A stretch of DNA of 64,000 nucleotides, from NCBI RefSeq assembly GCF_040812395.1, contig NZ_JBFNXH010000011.1, positions 124,001-188,000 of the forward strand. Reading direction: 5' to 3'. Below the pieces are notes generated by a model that was not told where the DNA came from, searched no databases, and saw only the letters and a program-made list of their open reading frames with translations. Shown in pieces: positions 33,924 to 42,461 of this stretch (positions are counted from its first letter, which is position 1; every line of letters starts with the position of its first letter). A program made the translations under genes and the position numbers. The stretch is from Paenibacillus_E sp040812395 (GTDB lineage Bacteria > Bacillota > Bacilli > Paenibacillales > NBRC-103111).

Positions 33924-33937
33924 AGGACATATGTCCT
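33924..33937. promoter_or_regulatory. Perfect palindrome upstream of Crp/Fnr gene
   Basis: AGGACATATGTCCT, 79 bp upstream of the Crp/Fnr-type start. Length and two-fold symmetry fit a Crp-family half-site pair, so autoregulation is possible. Confidence 0.5.
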
Positions 33938-33994
33938 TTTCTAATGTAACGGTCTTCGCCTGCCAATGCAACCTGCCCGCTTCCCTAGAAGCAG

Positions 33995-34032
33995 AAAAAA
34001 ACAGCACCCTCGACCTGCTTGCGAGAGTGCTG
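33995..34032 (-). terminator. Intrinsic terminator of the GH43/ABC operon
   Basis: On the minus strand AGCACTCTCG, a loop and CGAGGGTGCT are followed by a T-rich run. It is 22 bp past the GH43 stop. Confidence 0.8.
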
Positions 34033-34053
34033 CTTATCTATTTGTGCGCCGAA

Positions 34054-35064
34054 TTACACGGCTTCCCCATCTGCCGCCGGGATACCGAAATTCGGCGTCC
34101 CATCCTCATGCCAGCCAAGACGCTGCGCGCGCATGTGGCGGTTCGGATCATAAAGCGGATCCCCAACAATTTCCTTGTAATTACGGGCATGGTAAACGAA
34201 AATATCCTCGGATCCGTCACTCGACACCGTGAAGCTGTTATGGCCTGGACCATACTGCCCAGTAGACTCATTGGTGGTGAACACAGGCGTCGGGTTTTTC
34301 GTCCACGAACCAGGGTCCAGCAAATCGCTATCTTCCGAAGCACTCAGCAAGCCCATCGCATAGTTAAAGTCTGTCGCGCTGGCGGAGTAGCTGATAAAGA
34401 TTTTGCCGTTCTTTTTAATGACAGCCGCGCCTTCATTTACATGAAAGCCGATAATTTCCCAGTCATGCTCAGGTCGCGCAATCATGACTTGTTTGCCCAG
34501 AATCGTCCATGGGTTCTGGAGCGGAGCCATGTACAGATTCGAATTACCGAAGATGTCAGGGTCTTTTTGCGCCCATACCAGATAGTGAACGCCACGATGT
34601 TCAAATTGAGTTGCGTCGAGGGCGAACGACTCCCAGTCCGTGCGAATTTGCCCCTTCTCCACCCAATCGCCTTCTAAAGGATTCTCAGAACCATTTTCAA
34701 GAACGAACATGCGATGATCGAACAACCCGTTATTGGTCTCTGTCGTCCGCGCCGCCGCGAAATAGATATACCACTTGCCATGTATATAATGAATTTCAGG
34801 TGCCCAAATATTAGCGCTCATGGGACCACTCTCATATTTTTTCCATACGGTAACAGGCTCTGCGGCAGCAAGCTCTTGAATCCCCCTTGCTCTGCGCACT
34901 TCAATTCGATCATATTCAGGTACGGATGCGGTGAAATAGTAATAGCCGTCCGTATGCTTATACACCCACGGATCAGCCCGCTGCTCAATAATTGGATTTA
35001 CGAATGTTTCGGCTGTACCCACTGTTCTCTCTCTCATGTATGATTCCACTCTCTTCTTTATCAT
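34054..35064 (-). CDS. Glycoside hydrolase family 43 (arabinosidase/xylosidase type)
   Basis: 336 residues from the ATG at 35064 (AAGGAAG upstream), with no signal peptide, hence cytoplasmic. Five-bladed propeller catalytic residues are visible: Asp in VNPIIEQRADPWVYK near residue 31 (general base), the pKa-tuning region SANIWAPEIHYIHGKW near 80, and Glu in GFHVNEGAAVI near 190 (general acid). GH43 enzymes release arabinose or xylose from short plant-polysaccharide oligomers. It is the last gene of an operon with a sugar ABC importer, so imported oligosaccharides are probably cut inside the cell. The exact bond is not predictable. Confidence 0.85.
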   Translation of the reverse strand: MIKKRVESYMRERTVGTAETFVNPIIEQRADPWVYKHTDGYYYFTASVPEYDRIEVRRARGIQELAAAEPVTVWKKYESGPMSANIWAPEIHYIHGKWYIYFAAARTTETNNGLFDHRMFVLENGSENPLEGDWVEKGQIRTDWESFALDATQFEHRGVHYLVWAQKDPDIFGNSNLYMAPLQNPWTILGKQVMIARPEHDWEIIGFHVNEGAAVIKKNGKIFISYSASATDFNYAMGLLSASEDSDLLDPGSWTKNPTPVFTTNESTGQYGPGHNSFTVSSDGSEDIFVYHARNYKEIVGDPLYDPNRHMRAQRLGWHEDGTPNFGIPAADGEAV

Positions 35065-35183
35065 AGAATGACTTCCTTCAAATCTGCCCGACGCTTTCAC
35101 ATCGGTTGAAAATACATAATGCGTGTCTCCTTTGCCAGAAGTACACACGCCAGTTTACCGCAACCTTCGCGATGTCTCATCCG

Positions 35184-36029
35184 TTAGCCTTTAACACCGC
35201 CGACAGTAAGACCGGAAATGAAGTATCTTTGGAAGAAAATAAAAAGAATCAAGATCGGCAGAACAGCAAGTACACAACCAGCAAGCAAAATTTGATAATT
35301 ATTGCCGTAAGGCGTAATGAGAGAACTTAGACCAATCGGAAGTGTAATCATTTCTTTCGTACGCAGCACCAGTGATGGCCAGAGGAAGTTATTCCAGTTG
35401 CCCAGTGCTTGAAGAATCGTCATCGCGCCAAAGGCAGGAACCATTAAAGGAACAAAAATGCGGTAGAAGATGCCATATTCCGTGCAACCATCAATACGTC
35501 CCGCATCCATAAACTCTTTGGACAACCCGCTGGCATACTGACGGAAGAAGAACACCGGGAGCGGAGCGACGACAAAAGGCAAAATAACGCCCCAGTACGA
35601 ATCGATCATTTTGAAATTAATGATGAGTTTATAAAGCGGAAGCATAATAATTTCCAGAGGAACCATCATCATCAATAGAATCATGGTGAACACGACATTT
35701 TTAAACCGGAAATTATACATCGCGAGCCCATACCCAACGGCAGATGAGAAAAACAGCGTCACAATCGTACCGAAAATCGTGATAACAATACTATTCTTGA
35801 ACCAAGTAAAGTACGTTTGCGCCGATTTCGTAAACAATGAGGTGTAGTTATCCATCGTTAACAATTCCGGCTGAATGCGGAAGGTAAGTCCTTGGCTGAT
35901 CACCATATTGGCCGGCTTAAAGGATGCAAGCGTGATCGCATAGAAGGGCAGGAGGACCAGGATCGCAACAACAATGAATAACAACACCATCATTACGGAA
36001 GAAAAAGTAAGTGATCTCTTATTATCCAC
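35184..36029 (-). CDS. Sugar ABC importer permease (CUT1, LacG/AraQ type)
   Basis: 281 residues, six transmembrane segments. N-terminal TFSSVMMVLLFIVVAILVLL, then the EAA loop GLSKEFMDAGRIDGCTEYGI then FYRIFVPLMVPAFG near residue 188, which contacts the ATPase. This is the second, shorter permease of carbohydrate uptake family 1. It lies 3 bp after the first permease and 119 bp before GH43. No ATPase is encoded here, as is usual for such operons served by a shared MsmX-type ATPase. Confidence 0.9.
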   Translation of the reverse strand: MDNKRSLTFSSVMMVLLFIVVAILVLLPFYAITLASFKPANMVISQGLTFRIQPELLTMDNYTSLFTKSAQTYFTWFKNSIVITIFGTIVTLFFSSAVGYGLAMYNFRFKNVVFTMILLMMMVPLEIIMLPLYKLIINFKMIDSYWGVILPFVVAPLPVFFFRQYASGLSKEFMDAGRIDGCTEYGIFYRIFVPLMVPAFGAMTILQALGNWNNFLWPSLVLRTKEMITLPIGLSSLITPYGNNYQILLAGCVLAVLPILILFIFFQRYFISGLTVGGVKG

Positions 36030-36032
36030 TTG

Positions 36033-36965
36033 TTAGTCCTCCTTATTGAACAATCCAAAAAATTTCAATTGGATCATATTTAGTAGTAGTGTTATGGCCA
36101 ATAAAGTGAGTCCAATTGCTGAACCCATACCGAAATCGTTTTGCTCAATACCCTTTTGATAAATGTACCCAACCATGGTAAGACCGATATCATTAGGCGA
36201 TCGGTTACCGCTCCACAGCATGTAGCTTTCGATAAACATGGATAAACCGCCGAATACACTAATCGTAAGCACATAGATCGTTACAGGTTTAAGCAGCGGA
36301 ACCGTAATGCGCGTGAACTTGGTCCACGTTGTCGCCCCGTCAATTTCCGCGGATTCATACAGTTCCGTCGGAATATTTTGCAAACCGGACAGGAAGTATA
36401 TGATATTGACCCCAAGCCAGCGCCAAGTAGCCAGCAGCACCAGTGTAATCATGCCGAACTGCGCGCTGCCCAGCCATTTCATCTTCCCTACGCCGAATAC
36501 GCCCAGAACGGAGTTAACGAAGGAATTTTCCAATTCCCCGAACAGCATGCGGAAAATTGTACCTGCTACAACCGCAGAAACCAGTGCGGGAACAAACAGG
36601 GTGGAACGGAAGAAATTTTTGAAAATCATCATCTTGGCATTCAAAAATACCGCAAACACAAGCGGAAATGGAATTAATACCACTAACGTTAACACCGTAT
36701 ATAGGAAACTGTTAAAAATAGCTCTGTAGAAATGGGCATTTAGCAATTTCTCATAATTTTTTAATCCGATATACTTCGTGGCTCCAGGCAAAATCTCCTG
36801 AAAGCTCATCTGAACCGTAGATAGAACGGGATAAGCAAAAAAGACCAGGAACGTGATCAGAAAAGGAAGAACAAAAATATAGGGTGCGGTTTTCTTTGAA
36901 TATAGCAGACTTGTTCGTTTAGACCGTTTTGAAGCTACTGCCGTAAGTGCGGCTTGTTGATCCAT
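36033..36965 (-). CDS. Sugar ABC importer permease (CUT1, LacF/AraP type)
   Basis: 310 residues from the ATG at 36965, preceded by AAGGAGGAAACGTG. Six transmembrane segments with the N-terminal PYIFVLPFLITFLVFFAYPV. The coupling EAA loop is PTELYESAEIDGATTWTKFT then RITVPLLKPVTI near residue 210. First permease of the importer; it stands between the binding protein (stop 37043) and the second permease. The spacing and strand give a single operon. Confidence 0.9.
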   Translation of the reverse strand: MDQQAALTAVASKRSKRTSLLYSKKTAPYIFVLPFLITFLVFFAYPVLSTVQMSFQEILPGATKYIGLKNYEKLLNAHFYRAIFNSFLYTVLTLVVLIPFPLVFAVFLNAKMMIFKNFFRSTLFVPALVSAVVAGTIFRMLFGELENSFVNSVLGVFGVGKMKWLGSAQFGMITLVLLATWRWLGVNIIYFLSGLQNIPTELYESAEIDGATTWTKFTRITVPLLKPVTIYVLTISVFGGLSMFIESYMLWSGNRSPNDIGLTMVGYIYQKGIEQNDFGMGSAIGLTLLAITLLLNMIQLKFFGLFNKED

Positions 36966-37042
36966 CACGTTTCCTCCTTTCTGTGAAACAATCACTAGCC
37001 TGGCAAGCTGCAAGGCTAGTGATGATTAAAATGAATATATGA

Positions 37043-38389
37043 TTATTGCTTGCGAACTTCTTCAGCAACAGCTTTCAACACTTTAGCCGGATCTTCCAGG
37101 TCGTTAATAATTTTGAACTCGGCGGAACGTTTCACCGCATCAATGATAGCAGGCGTTTTCTCGCCAATATTAACCGGTTTGATCTCATCCTTTACTGTGT
37201 TAAGCGTATCGAAAATGTTTTCGCCGAAGTATTCGGTGAATTTATTTTTCTCTTTCAGCGCAGGGTCATTCCATACGTCTGAACGGATAGGGTCAAAGCC
37301 AAGCTGTTTCCAGATCTCGATAGCGCCCTCTTTGGACAGCTTCGCATAGGCAAGGAACTGTTTCATTACATCTTGAACCTTGGATTGCTGCGTGATGACC
37401 GTTCCAGTACCGCCCATACCTGCTGAGCGCGCACCGCCTGCTTCCCAAGCCGGCATTGGCTTAATGACGATTTTGCCTTTAAGTTCAGGCATATAATCGG
37501 TGAAACGGCCCATGTACCACATTGGCATCCAGATCGAAGCTGCGCCGCCTTTATTCATGAAAGCGTAGTACTCTTCAGCATGGTGGAATCCGCCTGGAGC
37601 CGGAACCGCAATTTTATCTTTCACCAGATTTTGCAGGTATGTCATGGTTTTGATGTTTTTCTCGCTGTCCAGCGTGACGCTGCCGTCTTTACCCAGAAGA
37701 TCGGAATCCTGCTGCGCAATCAACGGCCACATCGACCATTGCTCAGTTGCTTCTACCGTCGTCATCGGCTTGCCCGTTTTCTCAAGAACGGTTTTACCGG
37801 CTGTACGGAAGTCATCCCAAGTTTTGATATTGTCCGGATTCACACCGGCTTTGTCGAGAATTTCTTTATTGTAGTAGATAACGGAAGCACCTACATGATA
37901 GTCAATTCCATAGTATTTACCATCTTTAGCATAAATATCGAAACGCGATTTAACGAGGTTCTTCATTTCAGGCTCAATGATATCGTTCAATGGAACAAGT
38001 TGAGGCGTACCTTTCAAATAGTTGGCGAATTTACTGATCTCAATGTCTGCCATATCTGGAGCGCCGACGCCTGTTTGCAGGGCAACCAGCAATTTATTAT
38101 GTTCATCATCATATGGGAATACATTACCTTCAAATTCAATCGGTTTTTCAGGGTGCTGCTTATTCCATTTCTCAGCCATACCTTGGTAGTACTTAGAATG
38201 AAGCTCATTGAACGTCCAGAAAACAACTTTAGTTGGTTTTCCAGCGGCTGCCGTACCTGTCGTTGCACTTGGGCTATTCGTTCCTGCCGGAGAGCTAGCT
38301 GCCGGTTTATCTTCTGACTTGCTGCACGCCGTAAGCGCTAACATCGAAGCCATAGCAACCGTTAATACTTTAAATGTCGTCTTGCGCAT
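37043..38389 (-). CDS. Sugar ABC importer substrate-binding lipoprotein
   Basis: 448 residues from the ATG at 38389 with GGGGGAA seven bases upstream. The signal peptide ends in lipobox LALTACSKSE, followed by a Ser/Pro/Thr linker. The mature part is a family 1 solute-binding fold: VVFWTFNELHSKYYQGMAEK near residue 55, ASVIYYNKEILDKAGVNPDN near 165 and GGAASIWMPMWYMGRF near 270. It captures oligosaccharides outside the membrane and delivers them to the two permeases. Gene order binding protein, permease, permease, GH43 is typical. Upstream are a cre-like site and a 22-bp repeat. Confidence 0.9.
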   Translation of the reverse strand: MRKTTFKVLTVAMASMLALTACSKSEDKPAASSPAGTNSPSATTGTAAAGKPTKVVFWTFNELHSKYYQGMAEKWNKQHPEKPIEFEGNVFPYDDEHNKLLVALQTGVGAPDMADIEISKFANYLKGTPQLVPLNDIIEPEMKNLVKSRFDIYAKDGKYYGIDYHVGASVIYYNKEILDKAGVNPDNIKTWDDFRTAGKTVLEKTGKPMTTVEATEQWSMWPLIAQQDSDLLGKDGSVTLDSEKNIKTMTYLQNLVKDKIAVPAPGGFHHAEEYYAFMNKGGAASIWMPMWYMGRFTDYMPELKGKIVIKPMPAWEAGGARSAGMGGTGTVITQQSKVQDVMKQFLAYAKLSKEGAIEIWKQLGFDPIRSDVWNDPALKEKNKFTEYFGENIFDTLNTVKDEIKPVNIGEKTPAIIDAVKRSAEFKIINDLEDPAKVLKAVAEEVRKQ

Positions 38390-38430
38390 GTTTAAATTCC
38401 CCCAATCAACTATTTGCTTCATCTAAATCG

Positions 38431-38452
38431 TTTCATATTTATCTAAAACAAT
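38431..38452. promoter_or_regulatory. 22-bp element, copy 1, upstream of sugar-binding protein gene
   Basis: The element starts TTTCATATTTATCTAAAA and matches a second copy at 38601-38622 at 19 of 22 positions. It lies about 45 bp upstream of the binding-protein start, in the promoter zone, and is a candidate site for the divergent ArsR-type regulator. Confidence 0.4.
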
Positions 38453-38498
38453 TTATGTTTTCATATTACAATCCTCTTTTTTATTTGTCAACACTAAT

Positions 38499-38514
38499 TT
38501 GAATGCGCTTACGA
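38499..38514 (-). promoter_or_regulatory. cre-like catabolite repression site
   Basis: On the minus strand TCGTAAGCGCATTCAA fits the CcpA consensus WTGNNARCGNWWWCAW with one mismatch. It is 110 bp upstream of the sugar importer operon. Confidence 0.5.
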
Positions 38515-38600
38515 AAGCTTTAAATACTACATTTTTCCAATTTAAACCGCTTAATTGATAAGTTGACACTTTAAAATGATGTATCGTGACATACTATCTC

Positions 38601-38622
38601 TTTCACATTTATATAAAATAAT
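38601..38622. promoter_or_regulatory. 22-bp element, copy 2, in the ArsR/importer gap
   Basis: The element starts TTTCACATTTATATAAAA and differs at three positions from copy 1, 170 bp away. The remainder of the 38390-38813 gap is very AT-rich; a TATAAT at 38778-38783 is the likely -10 of the regulator gene. Confidence 0.4.
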
Positions 38623-38813
38623 AGATATCATGCTCACATTACGCTTCTGAGAAATAATTTGTCATATAAAAAGTTATATTTTTTTCCAATTCCCCTTTTT
38701 GTTTTACATAAATAATTCGTTTTCCGCCAAAAATCAATTATTTTAGCCTTTATCTTTATTAATTTACGTATATCATTTATAATAAATGTAAAATAAACAA
38801 GGAGACAGGACAT

Positions 38814-39731
38814 ATGATATACATCAAAGAGCTCCGCTCTGGTTTAAATATATTTAAAGCATTAAGTTCAGAGATTCGAATCGAAATTCTTGAGCTTCTG
38901 GCCAAAAATCAAAGTTTAAACTTAAATGATATTGCTACCAAGCTTCAATTGACGAATGGCGCTATCACCATGCATATCAAGAAGCTCGAAGAAAGCGGTT
39001 TAATCGAAATTAATACCGCCGTAGGCAAGCATGGTCTTCAAAAGATTTGCTACCTGAATGAAGAAAAACTTATGGTTGATCTTCGCAGCAAAGATATCGA
39101 CAATCTGTACGAAGTCAACATCAAAGTGGGTCACTACAGCAACTATCAAGCGCTGCCTACCTGCGGTCTTGCCACGAAAGACAGTATTATCGGGGATTTC
39201 GATGATCCGAGATATTTTGCCGATCCGCAGCGAATCGATTCCCAAATTGTCTGGCTCGCAGAAGGCTTCCTGGAATATCGGATACCGAATTATTTAAAAC
39301 CGAACCAATTATTTAAGGAAATTCAATTTTCCATGGAATTAAGCTCGGAGGCGCCAGGCTTTTGCAGTAATTATCCATCCGATATTTATTTCTATATTAA
39401 TGGTCAAGAGATCGGCTTCTGGACAAGCCCTGGTGATTTCGGTGACAAGCGAGGCACGTTCAATCCGGACTGGTGGCCGCCGCACCTCAATCAATACGGC
39501 GTGCTAAAACTGATCCGTGTGAATGAAGAAGGCAGCTTCATTGACGGCTGCCGCATCTCTGATGTGACGCTGTCAGATATCAATCTGGATTATAAGAGTG
39601 ATATTAACTTCAAGATGGCCGTCGACGATAAGTCGAAAAACAAACGCGGCTTAACCATCTATGGCCAAAATTTCGGCAACTACAACCAGGACCTGCTAGC
39701 GCGGGTGCTCTATACGGATCAAGAAGAATAG
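38814..39731 (+). CDS. ArsR-type helix-turn-helix regulator with long effector domain
   Basis: 305 residues. Winged helix at the N-terminus: FKALSSEIRIEILELLAKNQ, LNDIATKLQLTNGAITMHIK then KLEESGLIEI (residues about 14-66). The C-terminal 220 residues are a beta-rich domain (EFLEYRIPNYLKPNQ, YPSDIYFYINGQEIGFWTSP, TFNPDWWPPHLNQYG) that I recognise only as the common companion of this helix-turn-helix in Paenibacillus sugar loci. It is far longer than metal-sensing ArsR proteins (about 100 residues) and lacks their Cys pairs. It diverges from the GH43/importer operon and probably controls it. Confidence 0.8.
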   Translation: MIYIKELRSGLNIFKALSSEIRIEILELLAKNQSLNLNDIATKLQLTNGAITMHIKKLEESGLIEINTAVGKHGLQKICYLNEEKLMVDLRSKDIDNLYEVNIKVGHYSNYQALPTCGLATKDSIIGDFDDPRYFADPQRIDSQIVWLAEGFLEYRIPNYLKPNQLFKEIQFSMELSSEAPGFCSNYPSDIYFYINGQEIGFWTSPGDFGDKRGTFNPDWWPPHLNQYGVLKLIRVNEEGSFIDGCRISDVTLSDINLDYKSDINFKMAVDDKSKNKRGLTIYGQNFGNYNQDLLARVLYTDQEE

Positions 39732-39733
39732 GA

Positions 39734-39772
39734 AAAGGGCAGCAGGAATGTGTGAGATTCCTACTGCCCTTT
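39734..39772. terminator. Bidirectional intrinsic terminator
   Basis: AAAGGGCAGCAGGAAT, a 6-nt loop and ATTCCTACTGCCCTTT. A nearly perfect 16-bp stem directly after the ArsR-type stop, shared with the convergent oxidoreductase gene. Confidence 0.85.
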
Positions 39773-39788
39773 AAATTTGCAAACAAGT

Positions 39789-40328
39789 TTAACGTGAATG
39801 CAAGCTTCCTCTTAATTTCTCCACGGCGATTTGCGCCTCGGTATCCTGCAAAATTTCACCTGGCTTGTTCCCTTTACCAAGAATATAGCCCGCAAATGTA
39901 ACACCTGCGAAATCGAAAATATATTGAAACTGCTGGATCAACGGCTTCCCTTTTTCCTGCGGCTCATCATCCCCGACTGCAATTACATAAGCGGTTTTCG
40001 TGGACATTTTCGTTTTGAAGTGCGCCCTATCTTCAACTAAAGATTGCGACCATCGGTCAACAAACGTTTTCATGACACCTGACATTCCATACCAATAAAT
40101 CGGCGTAGCAAACACGAGGACATCCTGCTCCAGAATGCGGTTTATCAGCATCTGGTAGTCATCATCCGGGTAAGCTCCGCGTTCCGTATGCCGATAATCA
40201 TCGATCGCTTGGAGGTTATAATCGGACAAATAAATCTGATCCGCTTCAGCCCCCCCAACGAGTTGATTGGCAAGCGTGTCTGAATTCCCCTGTCTGCGGG
40301 AACTCCCGTAAAGAACTGCGATCCCCAT
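39789..40328 (-). CDS. Flavodoxin-fold NAD(P)H-dependent FMN reductase (YwqN-like)
   Basis: 179 residues. The FMN phosphate loop is LYGSSRRQGNSDTLANQL at residues 6-23. VFATPIYWYGMSGVMKTFVD then RWSQSL near residue 72 is the flavin-contacting loop of the NADPH-dependent FMN reductase family. No fused domain. These enzymes reduce FMN, quinones or nitro compounds. It is a single gene with GGAGG upstream; its stop converges on the ArsR-type gene through a shared terminator. Confidence 0.85.
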   Translation of the reverse strand: MGIAVLYGSSRRQGNSDTLANQLVGGAEADQIYLSDYNLQAIDDYRHTERGAYPDDDYQMLINRILEQDVLVFATPIYWYGMSGVMKTFVDRWSQSLVEDRAHFKTKMSTKTAYVIAVGDDEPQEKGKPLIQQFQYIFDFAGVTFAGYILGKGNKPGEILQDTEAQIAVEKLRGSLHSR

Positions 40329-40582
40329 TTTTTCTCCTCCTTATATGTTTTGCTCGTTACTCGGAAGCCAGATCTTCAATTTGTCCTGAAGATAGCTCGC
40401 TTACTAGTTCGCTGAACGGAACTCTTCGCGATCCCCGAGGATTAGCGAAGGACGGAGTATATTAAGGAGCGCAGTCCCAGAGCGGATAGTTCCTCTTCGA
40501 AGATAGTCGCTTCCATTATCATCTTCGGCGCCCCGACAATGGCTGTAGTTCCCACACACACAGCCCCCTATTTTGCCTGGCA
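40329..40582. other. Intergenic region, possible decayed reading frame
   Basis: A 254-bp gap between the FMN reductase start and the RDD protein stop. It holds imperfect inverted repeats (TTCGCGATCC with GGATTAGCGAA near 40428). On the minus strand there are two short protein-like stretches in different frames: IFEEELSALGLRSLIYSVLR near 40510-40458 and VPFSELVSELSSGQIEDLAS near 40425-40365. They could be the pieces of a small broken gene. I see no strong ribosome site, and the call is weak. Confidence 0.25.
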
Positions 40583-41383
40583 TCAAACCTCCCAATCACT
40601 CCGTAGCTGCTCATAAATCATAATTAAATACGCGGAAGGATCGGGCCGCTCACTACGCCAATCATGCTCGAATTTTCTCGCAAAATGGTCTGAAATCGGT
40701 ATAGCTAGCTGCTTCAGCCTTGCCGCATGCATAGTCGGAAGCCGCTCGATCCAAGCCTGCAAAAGCTGCCAATCCTCAGCTGCCACAGTTTGCTTTATGT
40801 AGGGATCAAGCTCTACAGGAGACATTTTGAATTTCCACTTGGCTATCGCTTTATCGATCTGGCGTCTGCGTTTCAACCGCTCGCTTCTGGCTTCAATAAC
40901 AACAATCGTTCCTGCCACCATATCCCCGATCCGCTTGTCCTTGGATGTAAAAAAAATCGCAACGGCTCCGAGAAAATAGGAAGTAGGCAGTACATCCAGC
41001 AGCCGAAATAAATTACGGATAAGAATCGATAATATTGTCGCAGATTGCCCATTATTTTGAAGCACACGAAGCCCTGTTACTCTCTTGCCGGGGGTTTGCC
41101 CGCCCATATAGGCTTCGGTGCAAACAAAGTAGCCTACATTCACAACAATAAATAAAACAAGGATAATTACAATTATATAGTCAGCAACGGTCGGCATCCA
41201 ATTTCCCGTATACAACCGACTTACACCAACTATGGCGATTAGCAGGACCCCGTTGAAAACCAGTAAAATCAAAGCATCGAGCAAATGGGCCAGCGCCCTG
41301 CTGCCGAGTCCCGCGGTTTGAAACTGCAGCTGCACCTGCTCGGGGGTAATGATCGTCAGTTCTTTATCCAAGGACTCGTTCAT
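40583..41383 (-). CDS. RDD family membrane protein
   Basis: 266 residues. The RDD signature spans GLGSRALAHLLDALILLVFN near residue 26 (R-A-x-x-x-x-D) and the later TPGKRVTGLRVL near 98 with the conserved K-R. Four hydrophobic segments are followed by a 95-residue cytoplasmic, basic C-terminus (RSERLKRRRQIDKAIAKWKF). RDD proteins are poorly understood; some are Na+/H+ antiporters. It diverges from the SpoIIM-like gene, and both belong to the MoxR/DUF58 membrane cluster that follows. Confidence 0.85.
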   Translation of the reverse strand: MNESLDKELTIITPEQVQLQFQTAGLGSRALAHLLDALILLVFNGVLLIAIVGVSRLYTGNWMPTVADYIIVIILVLFIVVNVGYFVCTEAYMGGQTPGKRVTGLRVLQNNGQSATILSILIRNLFRLLDVLPTSYFLGAVAIFFTSKDKRIGDMVAGTIVVIEARSERLKRRRQIDKAIAKWKFKMSPVELDPYIKQTVAAEDWQLLQAWIERLPTMHAARLKQLAIPISDHFARKFEHDWRSERPDPSAYLIMIYEQLRSDWEV

Positions 41384-41486
41384 AGCATCTCCTCACGGAT
41401 TCAAAATTATGGTAAAATATACAGGATCATCAGGCGTATTGCTTACGATGCCAGTTTTGCTAAAGCAAAACTTTTAGGAGGCCCGC

Positions 41487-42461
41487 ATGGAAATATCACG
41501 CTTTATTAAAGAAAACAAACCACAATGGACCGAACTTGAGCAGCTCCTCGCACAGCTTAATAAAGGAAGAAACAAGCTGCAAGCCAGCCATTTGAACCGA
41601 TTCGCCGAACTTTACAAAATAACGACGACACACCTTGCAACGATGCAGACTCACCGTCCTGCGGATGAAACGACGATCTATCTGAATCATCTCGTATCGG
41701 GAGCGCACAATGCGATGTACAAAGAGAACAACAAAAGCACCACACAGATGAAGACATTTCTTCTCCACTACTTTCCCTCGCTTATCCAAGCGAGAATACT
41801 GTTTGTCGCTTTTGCCCTTCTCCTTTTTTTGCTTGGCGGACTGCTCGGTTTCTTGTCGGTTTGGAACGATCCGCTTAATCTTCATTTAATTCTGCCGGGA
41901 GGGATGGCGGACAACATCGATCCATCCAAAACGGCAGAGCCCCGCGGGAATCTGCATAGCCCGCTCGTCTCTACCACCATTATGACGAATAACATTAAAG
42001 TCGCCGTGCTCGCTTTCATCAGCGGAGTCACGCTTGGCATCGGCACCGTTTACCTTATGATCACCAACGGACTCCTCATAGGCGCATTGGCTGCGGTATT
42101 CATGCAATCAGGGAAAAGCTACGTGTTCTGGGCCTATATTTTACCTCACGGGATTATTGAAATGACGGCTATTTTCATCGCAGGCGGAGCCGGGTTATAT
42201 ATGGGATACCGCTTCTTCGTACCCGGCCCGTTTCCGAGAAAGCTGCGCTTTCTAGAATCGGCCAAAGAATCGGCTAAACTGCTCATCGGCACGATTCCTC
42301 TCTTCATAATTGCAGGACTGATAGAAGGCTACATTACGCCTTCCACACTTTCCCTGGAGGTTAAATACCTGATAGCCGGAGTCACGTTACTGCTGCTTGC
42401 GCTATATTATGTGTACGGCATTAGAGTACGTCGCGAGATTTCAAATCCAAATATGCGTTGA
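41487..42461 (+). CDS. Stage II sporulation protein M (SpoIIM)-like membrane protein
   Basis: 324 residues. A soluble helical N-terminus of about 100 residues precedes five to six membrane segments. TNNIKVAVLAFISGVTLGIG near residue 170 and YILPHGIIEMTAIFIAGGAG near 215 are the conserved SpoIIM-family segments. True SpoIIM (about 210 residues) works with SpoIID/P in engulfment; this longer form is the type that accompanies RDD and MoxR clusters, where its function is unknown. AGGAGG precedes the ATG. Its last 41 bases overlap the convergent DUF58 gene. Confidence 0.85.
   Translation: MEISRFIKENKPQWTELEQLLAQLNKGRNKLQASHLNRFAELYKITTTHLATMQTHRPADETTIYLNHLVSGAHNAMYKENNKSTTQMKTFLLHYFPSLIQARILFVAFALLLFLLGGLLGFLSVWNDPLNLHLILPGGMADNIDPSKTAEPRGNLHSPLVSTTIMTNNIKVAVLAFISGVTLGIGTVYLMITNGLLIGALAAVFMQSGKSYVFWAYILPHGIIEMTAIFIAGGAGLYMGYRFFVPGPFPRKLRFLESAKESAKLLIGTIPLFIIAGLIEGYITPSTLSLEVKYLIAGVTLLLLALYYVYGIRVRREISNPNMR

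Noticed and set aside
33931..34677. A 248-codon plus-strand frame opposite the GH43 gene.
   Set aside because: It overlaps the GH43 catalytic-domain gene, the terminator lies inside it, and it has no recognisable domain.
37580..38317. A 245-codon plus-strand frame opposite the first sugar-binding protein.
   Set aside because: Antisense to a clear lipoprotein gene; no ribosome site or domain.
35184..38389. Importer operons regarded as broken because no ATPase gene is present (also 51657-54831).
   Set aside because: CUT1 importers in Bacilli commonly share one MsmX-type ATPase encoded elsewhere, so absence is normal.
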